Origin: Primula veris
Taxonomy: Eukaryota; Streptophyta; Magnoliopsida; Ericales; Primulaceae
Length of the DNA: 64,000 nt
Reading direction: 5' to 3'
Assembly (NCBI GenBank): GCA_963682055.1
Contig: OY821748.1
Span: forward strand, 26,748,661-26,812,660
How positions within the stretch are numbered: position 1 is the stretch's first letter; every line of letters begins with the position of its first letter. Shown in pieces: positions 43,959-54,779 of the stretch. Below the pieces are notes generated by a model. It saw only the letters and a list, made by a program, of their open reading frames with translations. It was not told the origin of the DNA and did no database searches. A program made the position numbers and the translations under genes.

Positions 43959-44366
43959 ATGTCTGAAATTGACATATTGGAGCAATTCTTCAACAAAATA
44001 CTAGCTTGGAAATTGTATTCCATAAGCAGTATCGTGAATTTATATTCATCATGTTTCTTTATTGCCCATCTATTATTGGATAAGAAAATTGCCCCGGTGA
44101 GTAGTTTTAATCCTATTGGGTCAGTGGCGAATTGTTTTCCTGATATTAACGCTCTTTGTGTAAATTTTTTTCCACGAATCGAGAACCGAGACAAATGTTA
44201 TTTGTCTCGAACTGTCGCGATCCCGATGATTCGCCTAGCCAAGCGAGATTTTAGACAATCGTCAAAATCAAAAACCTATGGCTCCAAGACAATAATTGAA
44301 AGGAACAATATGGCCCGTTGTCATGTCACAAAGCAAGAGATAATGGACAAGGATGCAACTCTATGA
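43959..44366 (+). pseudogene. copia Gag-like fragment (copy C)
   Basis: 135 codons, longer at the C-terminus than in A ('SKSKTYGSKTIIERNNMARCHVTKQEIMDK' in pieces). 'MSEIDILEQFFNKILAWK' and 'IAHLLLDKKIAPVSSFNPI' match the Gag block of the other copies. The same N-terminal part is absent, suggesting the family shares the defect. Confidence 0.6.
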
Positions 44367-46650
44367 TATAAAGACAAAGGTCATGCACGGTTACTCCTTA
44401 AATAGTTCAAAACTATTACAAATGTGAAAAAACCGATGCTAATGTGGTTAAAGATAACTGAAAGGGAACTCTTGAGACCCCGGTTTTGTGGCTCAAATAA
44501 GTTTGGTACCTTTCTTTATTGGAAATAGTGGGTAACAGTGTACCACATAATTTCACCAACTATTTGCCTAAAAGAGTACTCAGTGACAACGATTCTGGAC
44601 CTGTCGTTCCAAATCAAAATCTTTGGTAAAGCCAAATTGATTTGTCAAATATGAGGCGTTATACTCCTGTAGGTCCTGTCGTACCTTGTTGAGTTATAAA
44701 ATATTCGAGAAAATCAGTGTATTCTGGTAATAGCTCATGAAAGAAATGAAATTTTTTTACATAGTCTCCATTCAAAAACGTATTTTAGAGGAGTTGAAAT
44801 GTCTTTCAAGTGGTTGCTACAACATTTTTTAAAAGAATTTAAAGTTATCTTATCATTTTGCCTGTCGTCGATTGATAAAGGATTTAGATGCTAAGACATG
44901 ATTGTCTATACTATCATTCGCCTGTCGTCGATTGATCAAAGCATTTTGATATTGTGGCATTGACCGGATGATATATTCCCGGGTCAAAAGACGATGCTTG
45001 ATTTATAATCGCATCGAATTTGGATTCTCTTTGAGGATATATTTTATGAATAATTCGAAATTCATGCCACTAATGCTCACTTTGAAAGACTTGTATGTGT
45101 AAAGATCACGAAATGGACTCGTAGAATTCTTGTAAAGAATTGAAGGAGTTATTGTGGACTTATCCAACCATAAGACGGACCATAAATATAAATGGTTATG
45201 GTTGATACATCGACAATATGGTCACATTTTACTGTTGTCCATATAAATGCAGCACTTCCCAAACTTTTAGCCCTTTCATTAAGTTGATGGCTCATGATCC
45301 GAATTATCCTGAAAAGTCTAGTCGACTTAATAATACCGAAGAGTAAAGAATCAAAATTTCGATTTAAATTACTTGAGTTTGGATATTGAAAGTGAACATC
45401 CTGTCGATTATGTTCAGACCCAAATGGACTCACGAAAAGTTTGATGATGCAACTGCAAATGATTGCACGCACTTCTTGGTCTTGCGCACCAAGATTTATA
45501 TTTCCATGTGGGGTTATGCTATTTTGCTGTATTGGTCCGTTATGAGGCCCATAGACACTCAGACACCATATGCGTACCAGCTGGTTACTAGTTATGAGCC
45601 AGAAGTATCATATTAACGCGTGTTTGGAGTGCTTAATTAATATTTTGATTGAGCCGCTATAACGTTCAAAATATGGACCTTTGAAGGGGACATAAGTCAA
45701 TTATGAATCCCATGCCAATCATTTGATAGAGTAACCTTGACAAGCGATCTCTTAATCGCATGATATGCGAAAGTGACATCGCTAAGACTGTTCTTCCCGT
45801 CGTTGGGGGGAGATTTGCACGTTACCGTTGATAAGGAACGACGTGAAGTAACGTGGCATAACCCACTCAGTCTTAGCTTGATCCCCAAAATTGCACTTAG
45901 TGATAAGTAAGTGCATAGACTCCCTCAAGTCTAAATAAATATCAAACGCATTTAATGACTTTATAAGATGTCACGAGATCATTTATACTTGTTGCAAAAT
46001 GTTTGCAAGGATAGACGTCCTTGTCGGATGCCATGTTATAGTCGTAACACATTGCTTTGGCCGAACCCACCAAGCAAAAGACGCTGCCGTCGGCCGTCAT
46101 TCTGTCGTCCTTCCCAAGATACAAGGAAGTTGACCGGTTCTTAATTCGTTCAGCCCAGAGGTGGTGAACTGAAAATCGTTTGTCGCACGAGATTATAAAG
46201 GATCTAGGAGATGTGTGATTCCTCCTCATCCTAAGAATCTCGTAACATCTATCGATCATGATATCTTAGACGATATTGAAGCGAAACGAGACTGTCATTG
46301 ATTACTTGTTCATATATTCGGTGACGACTGATAATATGAGAAAATTATGATAGGGAACCATGTACTGTTGCCTGAAGTCAACGTAGAATAGACTGGACTA
46401 ACGGAAACTTGCAATCCAAGTAGACTCCTTAGCGAAAGTGTGTTTGGACCTATAGCTCCAACACCACCAATGTTAAACGAGTTCGTTTATTTGGTTATTC
46501 GTAAGGAAAAGTGATGAGAATAATGAGATTGTAGAATACTCGCCTAGTAGCACAAGTCTTCTCTCACATCTTGGAATTGATTACGAGATGGTTGATTTCC
46601 TCGTAATGGACGTTATAACGGTCCCCTACTTTATCAGTTTAGTAGTTTCC
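44367..46650 (+). pseudogene. copia C decayed pol (partial)
   Basis: Colinear with 1110-3650 of copy A. No usable frame remains. Segments at 45386-45616 and on the minus strand near 45700-46260 stay open by chance. Protease and integrase motifs could not be recognised with confidence. Confidence 0.6.
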
Positions 46651-46651
46651 C

Positions 46652-47375
46652 AAAGACACGAGCAACAGAGTAAAGACTGGATTTATTATCCAGGTGCATT
46701 GGTAACATAGGAAAATTTATCCAAATAGGTGTAATCGTTGGTTCAAACCCAGGTTTAAAATCAAAGGTCCACCTAAATATTCTCATTGGACACTTTGAAA
46801 CCATCCACTTTTTCCTTAACCAAACCCTCAAAAAGTCGTCTCCATGATAAAAACTTAATAGCACGTGTTTATGGAAATTACTCCCACCCTAAAGTCGGAG
46901 ATGATATCCAAACGGTTCAACAATGTAATGACTTGCTTTACTTCTACCTTTTCATGAGTAAACTCCCCGATTAAAGTGAATTTATATGGGTCAGATAACA
47001 AACATACTTCTTTGAAACAGAACCTAATAGCTTCTTCTCCTTTATGCTTTGTGGCTTCTTTCAGGAGGATTAAAGGTTCTTTTTCTTTGCCCAGAAATTA
47101 TTGTAGAGCATTTTCCATTGATTAGGTAGTCGAAAGACTGGATCTTTGTATCCATTGTGATAAGAAGTTTAATAGTTTGTCCTTTCTATTTATGTTCTTT
47201 GTACATATTATATAGAATGGGTTCTAAGTGTGAATCTTATGAGATTGTATGTTTAGAGATTTTAAGCTTATGTAAGATATTGGATAAACATATGAATCAG
47301 AGAGATGTTTGAAATCTCCTCTGATGTCTCTATTTGAGAGCTTCTCTCTCTACATTCTCTAGAACTATCTTTTGC
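46652..47375 (-). pseudogene. LINE ORF1 fragment with DUF4283-like domain
   Basis: The minus-strand frame 46634-46864 reads 'FLRVWLRKKWMVSKCPMRIF' and 'RWTFDFKPGFEPTITPIWIN', then 'LPMHLDNKSSLYSVARVFGK'. This is the DUF4283 pattern and matches LINE A ORF1 ('IPIWISLPKLPIHLHNKTS'). Upstream on the minus strand (46865-47020) the frameshifted 'GEFTHEKVEVKQVITLLNRL' is the domain start. The domain binds nucleic acid in LINE ORF1. The plus-strand frame at 46786 is a shadow. 47021-47375 shows nothing recognisable. Confidence 0.65.
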
Positions 47376-47421
47376 AATTATTTCACTATCTATTTACCTA
47401 ATTTAATTATTGTTTTAGCAT
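47376..47421. repeat. resumed target sequence after copia C
   Basis: Matches 51205-51251 ('attatttcactatctattta' and following), which directly continues the bases that precede copia C at 41771-41784. Confidence 0.7.
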
Positions 47422-48600
47422 GGTATCATAATGATCAATGTTGTGGACTGATTAAATTAATCAGTTTATAAGCTCCTGCTACGGATAGGCCTAGTAGGAA
47501 GATGTAACAATCAATTTGAATTTAACTTATAGTACACATTTTGATATCATATCCTCTTATTTTATTGTATTGTAAGGCATCTTTATCCTTAATTATATCT
47601 TATACTACAAAAGTCATCTGGGTAAATTGTAGACATTCATGATAACCGTATTACAAAAAGAAGAATACAACTATTGATTCAAACCTGTGAAGTTTCAATG
47701 GGATGGTCCGGATCTTTTGAAATGAAATGAACAACGATCTGAAGTTATTGTCCTCTTCCATTCTCCGCATACTTTACCTTCATTTCAAAAAATAAAAATA
47801 AAAAAATCTATCACTTTTCCTGTACTAATTCATCTCGGGAAGGTAACGGTCATTTGACCAACTGTTCAACACAATAGCAATTAAGAGGTTGTTCCATACT
47901 AAAGTTTCTGATAAATTGGACAGTAAGAAAATTCTACCAAGAGAAGGTTATGCAGCAGAAAATTTGTCTCCCTCGTACATACAATGAAATATGATATAAC
48001 ATTTTTACAATTGATCTCCTATCGATCATCACATATTTGTGGACTTCTGCTTCTTTTACATAACTACAAACGGATGTATACTGTATGAATATTGGGGGTT
48101 TTATATTGTGAATGTAATTACAAGATCTTATAAATGAATGAAAAAGAAAACAAAAACAAAATAGTTGATTACATATAAAAATTAAAGAGAGAGTAGAAGA
48201 GTGGCATATATGTGGGGGATAGAACTTACAGGTATTAGTACGAATGGAGTTCCTTTTTTATAGTTATTGTACATGCATCGAGATTGATAGTAATGTAAAA
48301 TTTAAAGTTTTGTTGGTATTTTACCCAAAATTTAAAATTTAATGTACATATTGTACGAATGGTGCTCTCTCTCGAGAGTGTTACATTCGGGTTTCTTAGC
48401 CATTGGTTTTATAGTTGTTTCGAAAATCCTTTAAAGGAAATATAGCAATTATCAAATTGGATGGTCCTTCTACTAAAGAAAGTTAAATTATCAAATTGGA
48501 TGGTCCTTCTACTAAAGAAAGTTAAATGCGAGTCCAAATTTCTTACCTTTTAAGGATTTTGTGATATTGTAAATATACATAAATGAGTTATTTTTGTGTT
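47422..48600. repeat. diverged copy of the 21450-22750 non-coding repeat
   Basis: Same orientation as 21450-22750. Shared words include 'ttgtggactgattaa', 'atggtccggatcttttgaaat' (one word split across bases) and 'ctctctcgagagtgttac'. A 45-base tandem duplication ('tcaaattggatggtccttct...') is at about 48455-48526. No gene is recognised. Confidence 0.55.
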
Positions 48601-48989
48601 AAAATTATGTTCATGTTACTTGTAGATATCTACCATTTAATGTCTCATAAATGTCAATTAATATAATTTTCTTTCCCTTCAACAAACATAAAGTTTCTTT
48701 TGACTTCATATTATTGCACGTTGGTAGACCTTAGGGGTCAAATTTTCGTTCATGTACGTGTCATCTTTTCCTTTATTTTAAAATATTAAATTACAAAATC
48801 ATCCATGCCGTAAAATTATATTTCCATAAAGTAGTTGCGATAAGATATGACTGGTAATTTTTTGTTTAGCTTATTTATCTTTCATATTTATTATACATTG
48901 GTAGAGTTTCTTCTACAGAGTTAAATCTTTCTATGCACTTTAAATTATCATATGTACCTTCATCTATGTGACATCACAATAATAAAAAT
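48601..48989. other. AT-rich spacer, nothing recognised
   Basis: No coding frame, RNA gene or clear repeat seen. Confidence 0.5.
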
Positions 48990-49560
48990 ATGAGGAAAAT
49001 GACAATTTAGTATATATTTATAAATTTATTTATAAAAAACTCGGTCACTTTGAACTTAATGACTCTTTTGTAAAAAAAATATATATTTTGTGAACTTATT
49101 TACAAATAGGTACACATATAATTAAAAAATCCAAAAAAAATATTAAAAAATTAAAAAGCATAATTAAAAAAACCAACATTTTAAAAAATACATTTTTTAT
49201 ACAAAACATATGTGTGATCCTGTCTAATCATGTTCAATCATGTATGTCTAATACTTTTTTATTATGTCTAATACTATCCAAACATGTCCAATCTTGTCAA
49301 ATCTTGTACGTATAATCCTGTTTAATCCTATCTAATCATGTTCAATAATGTATAATACTGTTTGATACTCTGTACAATTTTTATGATTTTTTATAATATC
49401 TTTTAGATTTTTTTTTTTGATTTTATGTTGATTTGTTTTTGTATATTTTGTTATTTTTTATGACATATGTACCTAATTGTAAATAAGTATGTGTATCTAA
49501 TTATAAAAAAGTTAACATAAATGACCTTTTTATAATTAACTTTATTGGTATTTTAACTAT
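48990..49560. mobile_element. long-TIR MITE-like element with internal short repeats
   Basis: The left arm (about 49040-49115, 'cttatttacaaataggtaca') is inverted at 49440-49530 ('gtacctaattgtaaataag'), with more distant pairing outward. Inside, 49210-49380 is a run of degenerate 10-12-base units such as 'taatcatgttcaatcatgt'. There is no coding capacity. Ends and target-site duplication are not resolved, so the superfamily is open. Confidence 0.45.
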
Positions 49561-50670
49561 TTATAAGTCTCTCTAAAATATATAAAGCTCCACTATTCAT
49601 TTTGTTGAAGTTTAAACATATTTCATTGCAACCCCTCACGGGTCTTATAATAAAGTTACAAAACAAACGCTAAGATAGTTGTTACATAGTCTATCCGAAA
49701 TGAATTGTTGCAAACAATATATCATAGGTAAATGGAAGGGAAAATGTTCAAATGCTTAGAAGTCAGAACATAACGGTACTTTAATACCTGTAATGCCCTT
49801 AATTTGATTCTATCTCCTCCATAATTTGTGCACACGTATAACAAATTCCTCTTTTTATATGATTTATGTCTATCCATTTTATTCTCTATTTGTAAGCTCA
49901 TACTCTCTCTTTATGTGTTATCTAAATTAAAATTAAAATCTTTTTTTATAATTGACATAATGACATCCTTATTAATTCGTCATATGCACAAGTATCTGAT
50001 CATACGATAAGAGTATTAATACGAATGAGTGAGAATTCTAATTTATATTGATAAACAAAGCATTATATTTTGGTTTTGTTAAAAACATATTGTTTTGTTC
50101 TCGTCCTATGTGATTTTATGTGATGCTAAATTGCAAACTTTTTTTGGAAGTTTATGATGATGGAGGATGTATTTATTTTAATTGATTCTCTTTGATGCTC
50201 CCAAGTACTTGTATTCAACTTGTAATATTTGAACGGTTTTTTATTGATGTTCTACGTTTGATGCACTACTATGCGGTCTTTTTTTGACTTTTTTTTTTTC
50301 TCAATTTATATTTTACGTTTTCTGTTTATAAATTTATTTGATGCACTGTATATGGTTTTCTCTATTATTTATATTTATATTTTTTAATTAGAAAAGAAAT
50401 TTAGAAGTAGGTAATTTATGTACTATTTGAACTTTTTTAATCGTTGATCTACGTTTGATGCTCTATGATGCTATCTATTTATCTTAAGTTTTCGTATATA
50501 TTTTTTTTGATAATTTATATTCTAGCATTTTGTTAAAAAAAATTGTTTGGTGCTATATGACTCGCTTTATTTATTTTTTATTCTAGTAAGAAAACAAAAT
50601 ATTTAAAAATAGGTAATTTTATTGTGTTGCCCTATGGTGCTCCAAATTTTTGCTATGTTTCAATTGAAAT
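49561..50670. other. AT-rich, pyrimidine-rich spacer; no gene recognised
   Basis: Contains recurring words such as 'gttctacgtttgatgc' and 'tttgatgcactatatgg' from about 50150 onward. No protein family is recognised. The 60-codon frame at 49828 has no support. Confidence 0.45.
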
Positions 50671-51597
50671 TACGGGATTAAAAGATAATTAAAAATTGCT
50701 ACAATAAAAGAAAGTTGTCTTCAATTGAAAGATTCTCGATAATAGAGGGACAACATGTGAAAATATAGGAAATAATGCCATGCCCCCCTTCATTGTCCGT
50801 TCATTTCAACTTGAAGAAGATTACAGAGAGAGAAGCGACATTCTCTCTCCTAAACGATTTTTTGATGGTGATTTGTAAGGTTCTAAGAAGCGATTTCTCT
50901 ATGTAACTTAATAAATATACAAACACACAAATAGAATGGAGAGGGGCGACTATTCCAAAAATTACGAACTAAATGGTTCTAAGATAGTCATCAAAAACAA
51001 CTCGGAGATATTACAATTAAATGGTGAGAGAAGTTCATACCGGAATAAAATACTTAGAACTTGGTTCTTTATAAGTTTCGTTTTCAAAAAACATTCTTCG
51101 TTTTAAATTTTCTTGTATGTCCTTTTTTTATTTCAAAAAATTTATTAATAAAATTAGAGAGTTTCCCTTATTTATATAAAAAATACAAATAAAATTACCA
51201 TTTTAAATTATTTCACTATCTATTTACCTATTTTAATTATTGTTTTAGCATCCTAACTATCTATTTCCCTCGATATTTTTGTAAATATCAGGGTTTTTCT
51301 ATTTATTAAAAACTTTCACTGAAAACAAAATGTCGATAAAGTTATACTTTAATTTACAAAGTCATGCTTTCTATTAAACTAGTCATGTTTGATTAAGTTT
51401 GAAGCTGATGGTTATTTTAAAGGTTATATGTTTTTCAAGTTTCTTTTTCTTCAATATAATCATATTACCCCTATGATGGTTATTTTATCACTTAGGTGAA
51501 AATGAGCTTAGTGTAAAGAACTTGGCACATAGAGGCAATCAAAAAGAGGATGATTACGGATATAGTTTGAGGGTTAGGTTAAATAGCATCAATATAT
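50671..51597. repeat. uninterrupted copy of the nested-insertion target locus
   Basis: 50671-50891 matches 34189-34408 (short LINE fragment). 50892-51190 matches 34409-34697. 51191-51251 matches the sequence around copia C (41771-41784 plus 47376-47421). 51252-51320 matches 31927-31990 in reverse complement, and 51308-51597 matches 24230-24578 in reverse complement. It has the target sites of copia B (CAAAT 51186-51190) and LINE A (51308-51320) unoccupied. Confidence 0.85.
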
Positions 51598-52210
51598 GCT
51601 TGCTTTTCAAGAGAAAAAAGAAGATAATCTTTCGTAGCTTGATTAGGTAATTTTAATGTGTTGCTCTATGGTGCTCCGGATTTTTGTTATGTTTCATTCG
51701 ATGCTCTTTTTTTTTCAAGTAACAAAAAAAAGTATGGCATGCGGCAGCAACATCTATAAATTAGATGTGAGCAAATTAGACTTCATTCGATTGTTTATTA
51801 CTCTATATATTTTTTAAATTTTATTTGGTAGTTTTTTCTCTAGTTTTTGAATGGCGCTCTTTAGTTCTTTAAAAAAATTTAAACAGATGCTCTTTTATGC
51901 TTTATTTGGTGCTCTTGGCTTATGTCTCCCTCTTTCTTACTTCTGCTTTTAAGTTGATGCTATTTGATGCTATATTCAAATATTTTTGTGAGCAAATTAG
52001 ACTTCATTCGATTGTTTAATAATCTATATTTTTTTTTTTACTTTTATTTGGTATTTTTTATTGCTCTCTATTTTTTTTTCTCTAATTTTTTAATGGTGCT
52101 CTTTGGTTCTTTGGATTTTTATAATCCGAGGCTCTTTACTTCTCTTTTTTTCTTATTTCTGCATTTAAGTTGATGCTTTTATTTTAACTATATAATGTTT
52201 AAATATTTCT
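51598..52210. repeat. 221-bp tandem duplication and flank
   Basis: The unit starting 'tgtgagcaaattagacttca' at 51766 repeats at 51987, an offset of 221 bases, and both continue with 'gtgctctttggttctttgg'-type words. The flank 51645-51700 repeats 50610-50665 ('ctatggtgctcc...tgttatgtttca'). Confidence 0.7.
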
Positions 52211-52806
52211 TTGTTTTTTCAATAATGCTATTATAATTTCCGTTATTTTTTCCCACTCGGTTCTCTGTCTTTCAAAAAAGAATATCAAGAAATTTAAGAA
52301 AAAAAAAAACGGTTTGAGAGAGAGTGAAATAAGGTACATATAAGAAAATTAAGGAGGAAAGAGAAATTGTGTGAGATATTTAAAGAGGAAAGAGAAGGAT
52401 GGAATGGGGGTATTTTAGTACCTACAAGATTTATATGTACTAAGTATTAAAGAAGAATCTTGATTTTGGGTTCTCTTATATTAAGATTATAGCAATGTAC
52501 TAAACAAAAATAGAGACCGTTAGTCAAGTCTAGTGATTCAACTTTGTCTTAAAAATATCCTTCATCGTTGTTTATACCATTTGGATCCTCATAGAGTCAT
52601 TCATATCCACTCGGTTAGAACTTTCCATGCCAACTTTGTATGCTAGAATTGGAGATGGAGCTCATTGAAGTAGCATATTTAGAGTTGGAATATCAAGCTT
52701 GTGCCCAACACTCCCAAGAAAAGTGAGGGCATATAACAAAAAAGTAGGTTTACTATAAAAAAGATATTGGAATGACTTGGAACATAACTAGAGAATCGTT
52801 CTGAAC
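52211..52806. other. spacer, nothing recognised
   Basis: AT-rich with purine runs at 52290-52410. No gene is supported. Confidence 0.5.
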
Positions 52807-53238
52807 TGGGATCGTTGGACTTTTTTGTTCATGTTTATCCCAGTCCTATCAAGAGCGCATTTTTTCTTGTGAACATTTTGATGTCCTCCAAATGCCTAAC
52901 TGCTTGATAACGATCTCTTGCATAAGCTACAAGGAAAGTTATTTTTCTCAACTCGGTGTTATTTTTAAAAAATTCGGCTTAAATTTAGATAATGGGAAAA
53001 ACTCCACTACTCTTTAGTTTTATCCCTTTTTTCATTCTTAAATATCTGAATTTGGGTTTTATTTTATCTCGCACATTGAACAAAAATAACACTGAGTCGA
53101 GTTTATTTTTTTCCTTTTATTTATTGCAAGAGATCGTTCTCAAGCAGTCAGCCACTTGGAGGACATCAAAATGCTCATAAGAAAGAACGTGCCCTTGATA
53201 GGACCGGGATAAGCATGAACGAAAGCCCAAGGATCCCA
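52807..53238. repeat. foldback element / inverted repeat, about 160-bp arms
   Basis: The left arm (52807-52976) and right arm (53079-53238) are imperfect inverted copies. Both contain 'tcccagtcctatcaag' / 'cttgataggaccggga', 'gatgtcctcca' / 'tggaggacatc' and 'gcttgataacgatctcttgc' / 'gcaagagatcgttctcaagc'. The loop is about 100 bases. No clear target-site duplication was found. The fold resembles a long plant MIRNA or siRNA precursor, or a foldback MITE. Confidence 0.7.
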
Positions 53239-54002
53239 TCATGATCCTTTTCCCTGCCTTAGTTGAATTTTTTCCCTTTTCCCCTCCCCCCGCATGATCT
53301 GTTTTTTTCTTATGGCATTGTGTGTGCCGGTTTGATCTGCTCCCAATTAGTTGTTGCTTGTTTTCCTATGTTATATTTATTCTATCATTTATCCAAAAAA
53401 AAAAAAATCTTCTCTCTGTCGTAATGATTACTCTATTATTTTTTCAAATGTTTCCCTTAGTATGGTTCTTTAAAATAGGATGCTCAACATGAATCTAACC
53501 TAAAAGACGCAAAAAATAAACACCCCCCCCCCCCTCTTATATAATACAACAAAAAACTAATTTATTTGATGGTCTTTTTTCTGTAATGTTAAAGACAATA
53601 GTTTTTTTTATTACGACACTTCGGATTTTGTAAATTTTTTCTGAAGTTTTTTTCGTATGGTAAAAAAAGAAGTTAAAAATCACCCAAAAAATTATACGAA
53701 GTAGATGTTAAAAGGCGCCGAACCGGTCCTAATAGACACATTTCATCTCCCACACGTATGTGCAAATAATAAAGCTCAGATGAAACACATATGTTCCCCT
53801 ACGAACTTCCGAAACTTGTTGTAACATTTTCACATCTTGTGTCAGCAATTAAGGATCTTCTTGTTGGTCATGATTTTTAACAAAATTTTGTAGTAGCCGA
53901 GGATAATTATTTTGTCAATTTTTTGACAGCCGACCACATCAACGTCAATTTGTTTGGATCCAAAACTTTGGTTTCACTTTTCTTTTGGTATGAACAGAAA
54001 TT
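53239..54002. other. spacer, nothing recognised
   Basis: Contains a run of A near 53395-53407 and a run of 13 C at about 53522-53534. No gene or element is recognised. Confidence 0.5.
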
Positions 54003-54284
54003 TTGATCCTCCACTCAATGGTGCAAAGAATTGGTATGTTTGGTTGGATAGAAACCGTGGAGAGACACAACGCATCAAAATATGATCTATCAGGTCTAAA
54101 TTTGGAATCACAACCTATAAGTCAGAGAATTGGAGAGGCGGGGAGTATTAGATCTACTCATTTCAGACAACATGAACATACCGTTAAAAGGTGTAGAAAA
54201 TTGGAAGAAGAAAAAATATCCAAAAAGAGTATGTATATGACGTTAGAGATGATGAAATTAATATGTTATGAAGTCCGGGTGTAG
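54003..54284 (+). CDS. unrecognised 93-codon open frame
   Basis: I do not recognise it. It reads as a hydrophilic, basic protein with 'RIGMFGWIETVERHNASKYD' near the N-terminus and a Lys/Glu-rich 'KRCRKLEEEKISKKS'. There is no signal peptide, membrane segment or zinc motif. It is followed by a GC-rich patch ('ggcgcgcggcggc', 54315) unlike its surroundings, such as occurs in the 5' part of some plant LINEs. It may be chance or a decayed element piece. Confidence 0.2.
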   Translation: MILHSMVQRIGMFGWIETVERHNASKYDLSGLNLESQPISQRIGEAGSIRSTHFRQHEHTVKRCRKLEEEKISKKSMYMTLEMMKLICYEVRV

Positions 54285-54646
54285 AGGGGCACCGAAGCAC
54301 CACCCCTACCCCAAGGCGCGCGGCGGCTAGGGTTAGGGAAGGGAGAGAGTTTTACACCTCCTTAAAGATGTTGGTTATTGCTGTTCCTTTATCTTGTATT
54401 TTATTTTACCAGTTAGCGGAAAATGATACGAGTGCAAAAAATTAACTTGGCAAATAGAGACTATCAAAAAGAGGTTGATTATGGTTATATTTTGATGTTT
54501 AGTGAAATAACATCAAATGGAGTCCTATTTGGATGTTTAGCAATGGCAGTGGGAAATTTTCAAGAGGTTAAAGATCTAAAACAAAGGCAGATCCAATAAG
54601 ATATATTTTGGCACTTTTTTTTGGACTTCCAAGCATCACAAAAGGG
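54285..54646. other. spacer with a diverged copy of the LINE A left flank
   Basis: 54370-54550 is a diverged reverse complement of about 24250-24400. No gene is supported. Confidence 0.5.
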
Positions 54647-54779
54647 TTTGTTGGATCTGGCAAAGCTCAGGTTACAAGCTCTCATGAATACAGAAGGGTT
54701 CACTACAAATAATTTTTGATCTTTGCTCAAGTTAATTTCCATTTTAGTCCCCCATCGTCTATATTTATTATTATTTATA

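Larger units (their letters stand above)
41785..46650 (+). mobile_element. Ty1/copia element copy C, 3'-truncated, head-to-head with copy B
   Basis: 5' LTR 41785-42012, PBS-adjacent motif, leader, Gag fragment (43959-44366) and broken pol. It stops at about 46650 within the region equivalent to 3655 of copy A, where a LINE ORF1 fragment begins. Only 19 bases separate its LTR from that of copy B. Relative to A it lacks 228 bases at 44520. The flank before it (41771-41784) and the sequence resuming at 47376 are contiguous at 51191-51251, so C and its right-hand companions sit in a formerly continuous sequence. Confidence 0.85.

Noticed and set aside
49760..52490. Possible Helitron spanning 49.8-52.5 kb
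   Set aside because: Some AT-rich words resemble Helitron ends, but no TC...CTRR termini, 3' hairpin or Rep/helicase coding could be shown.
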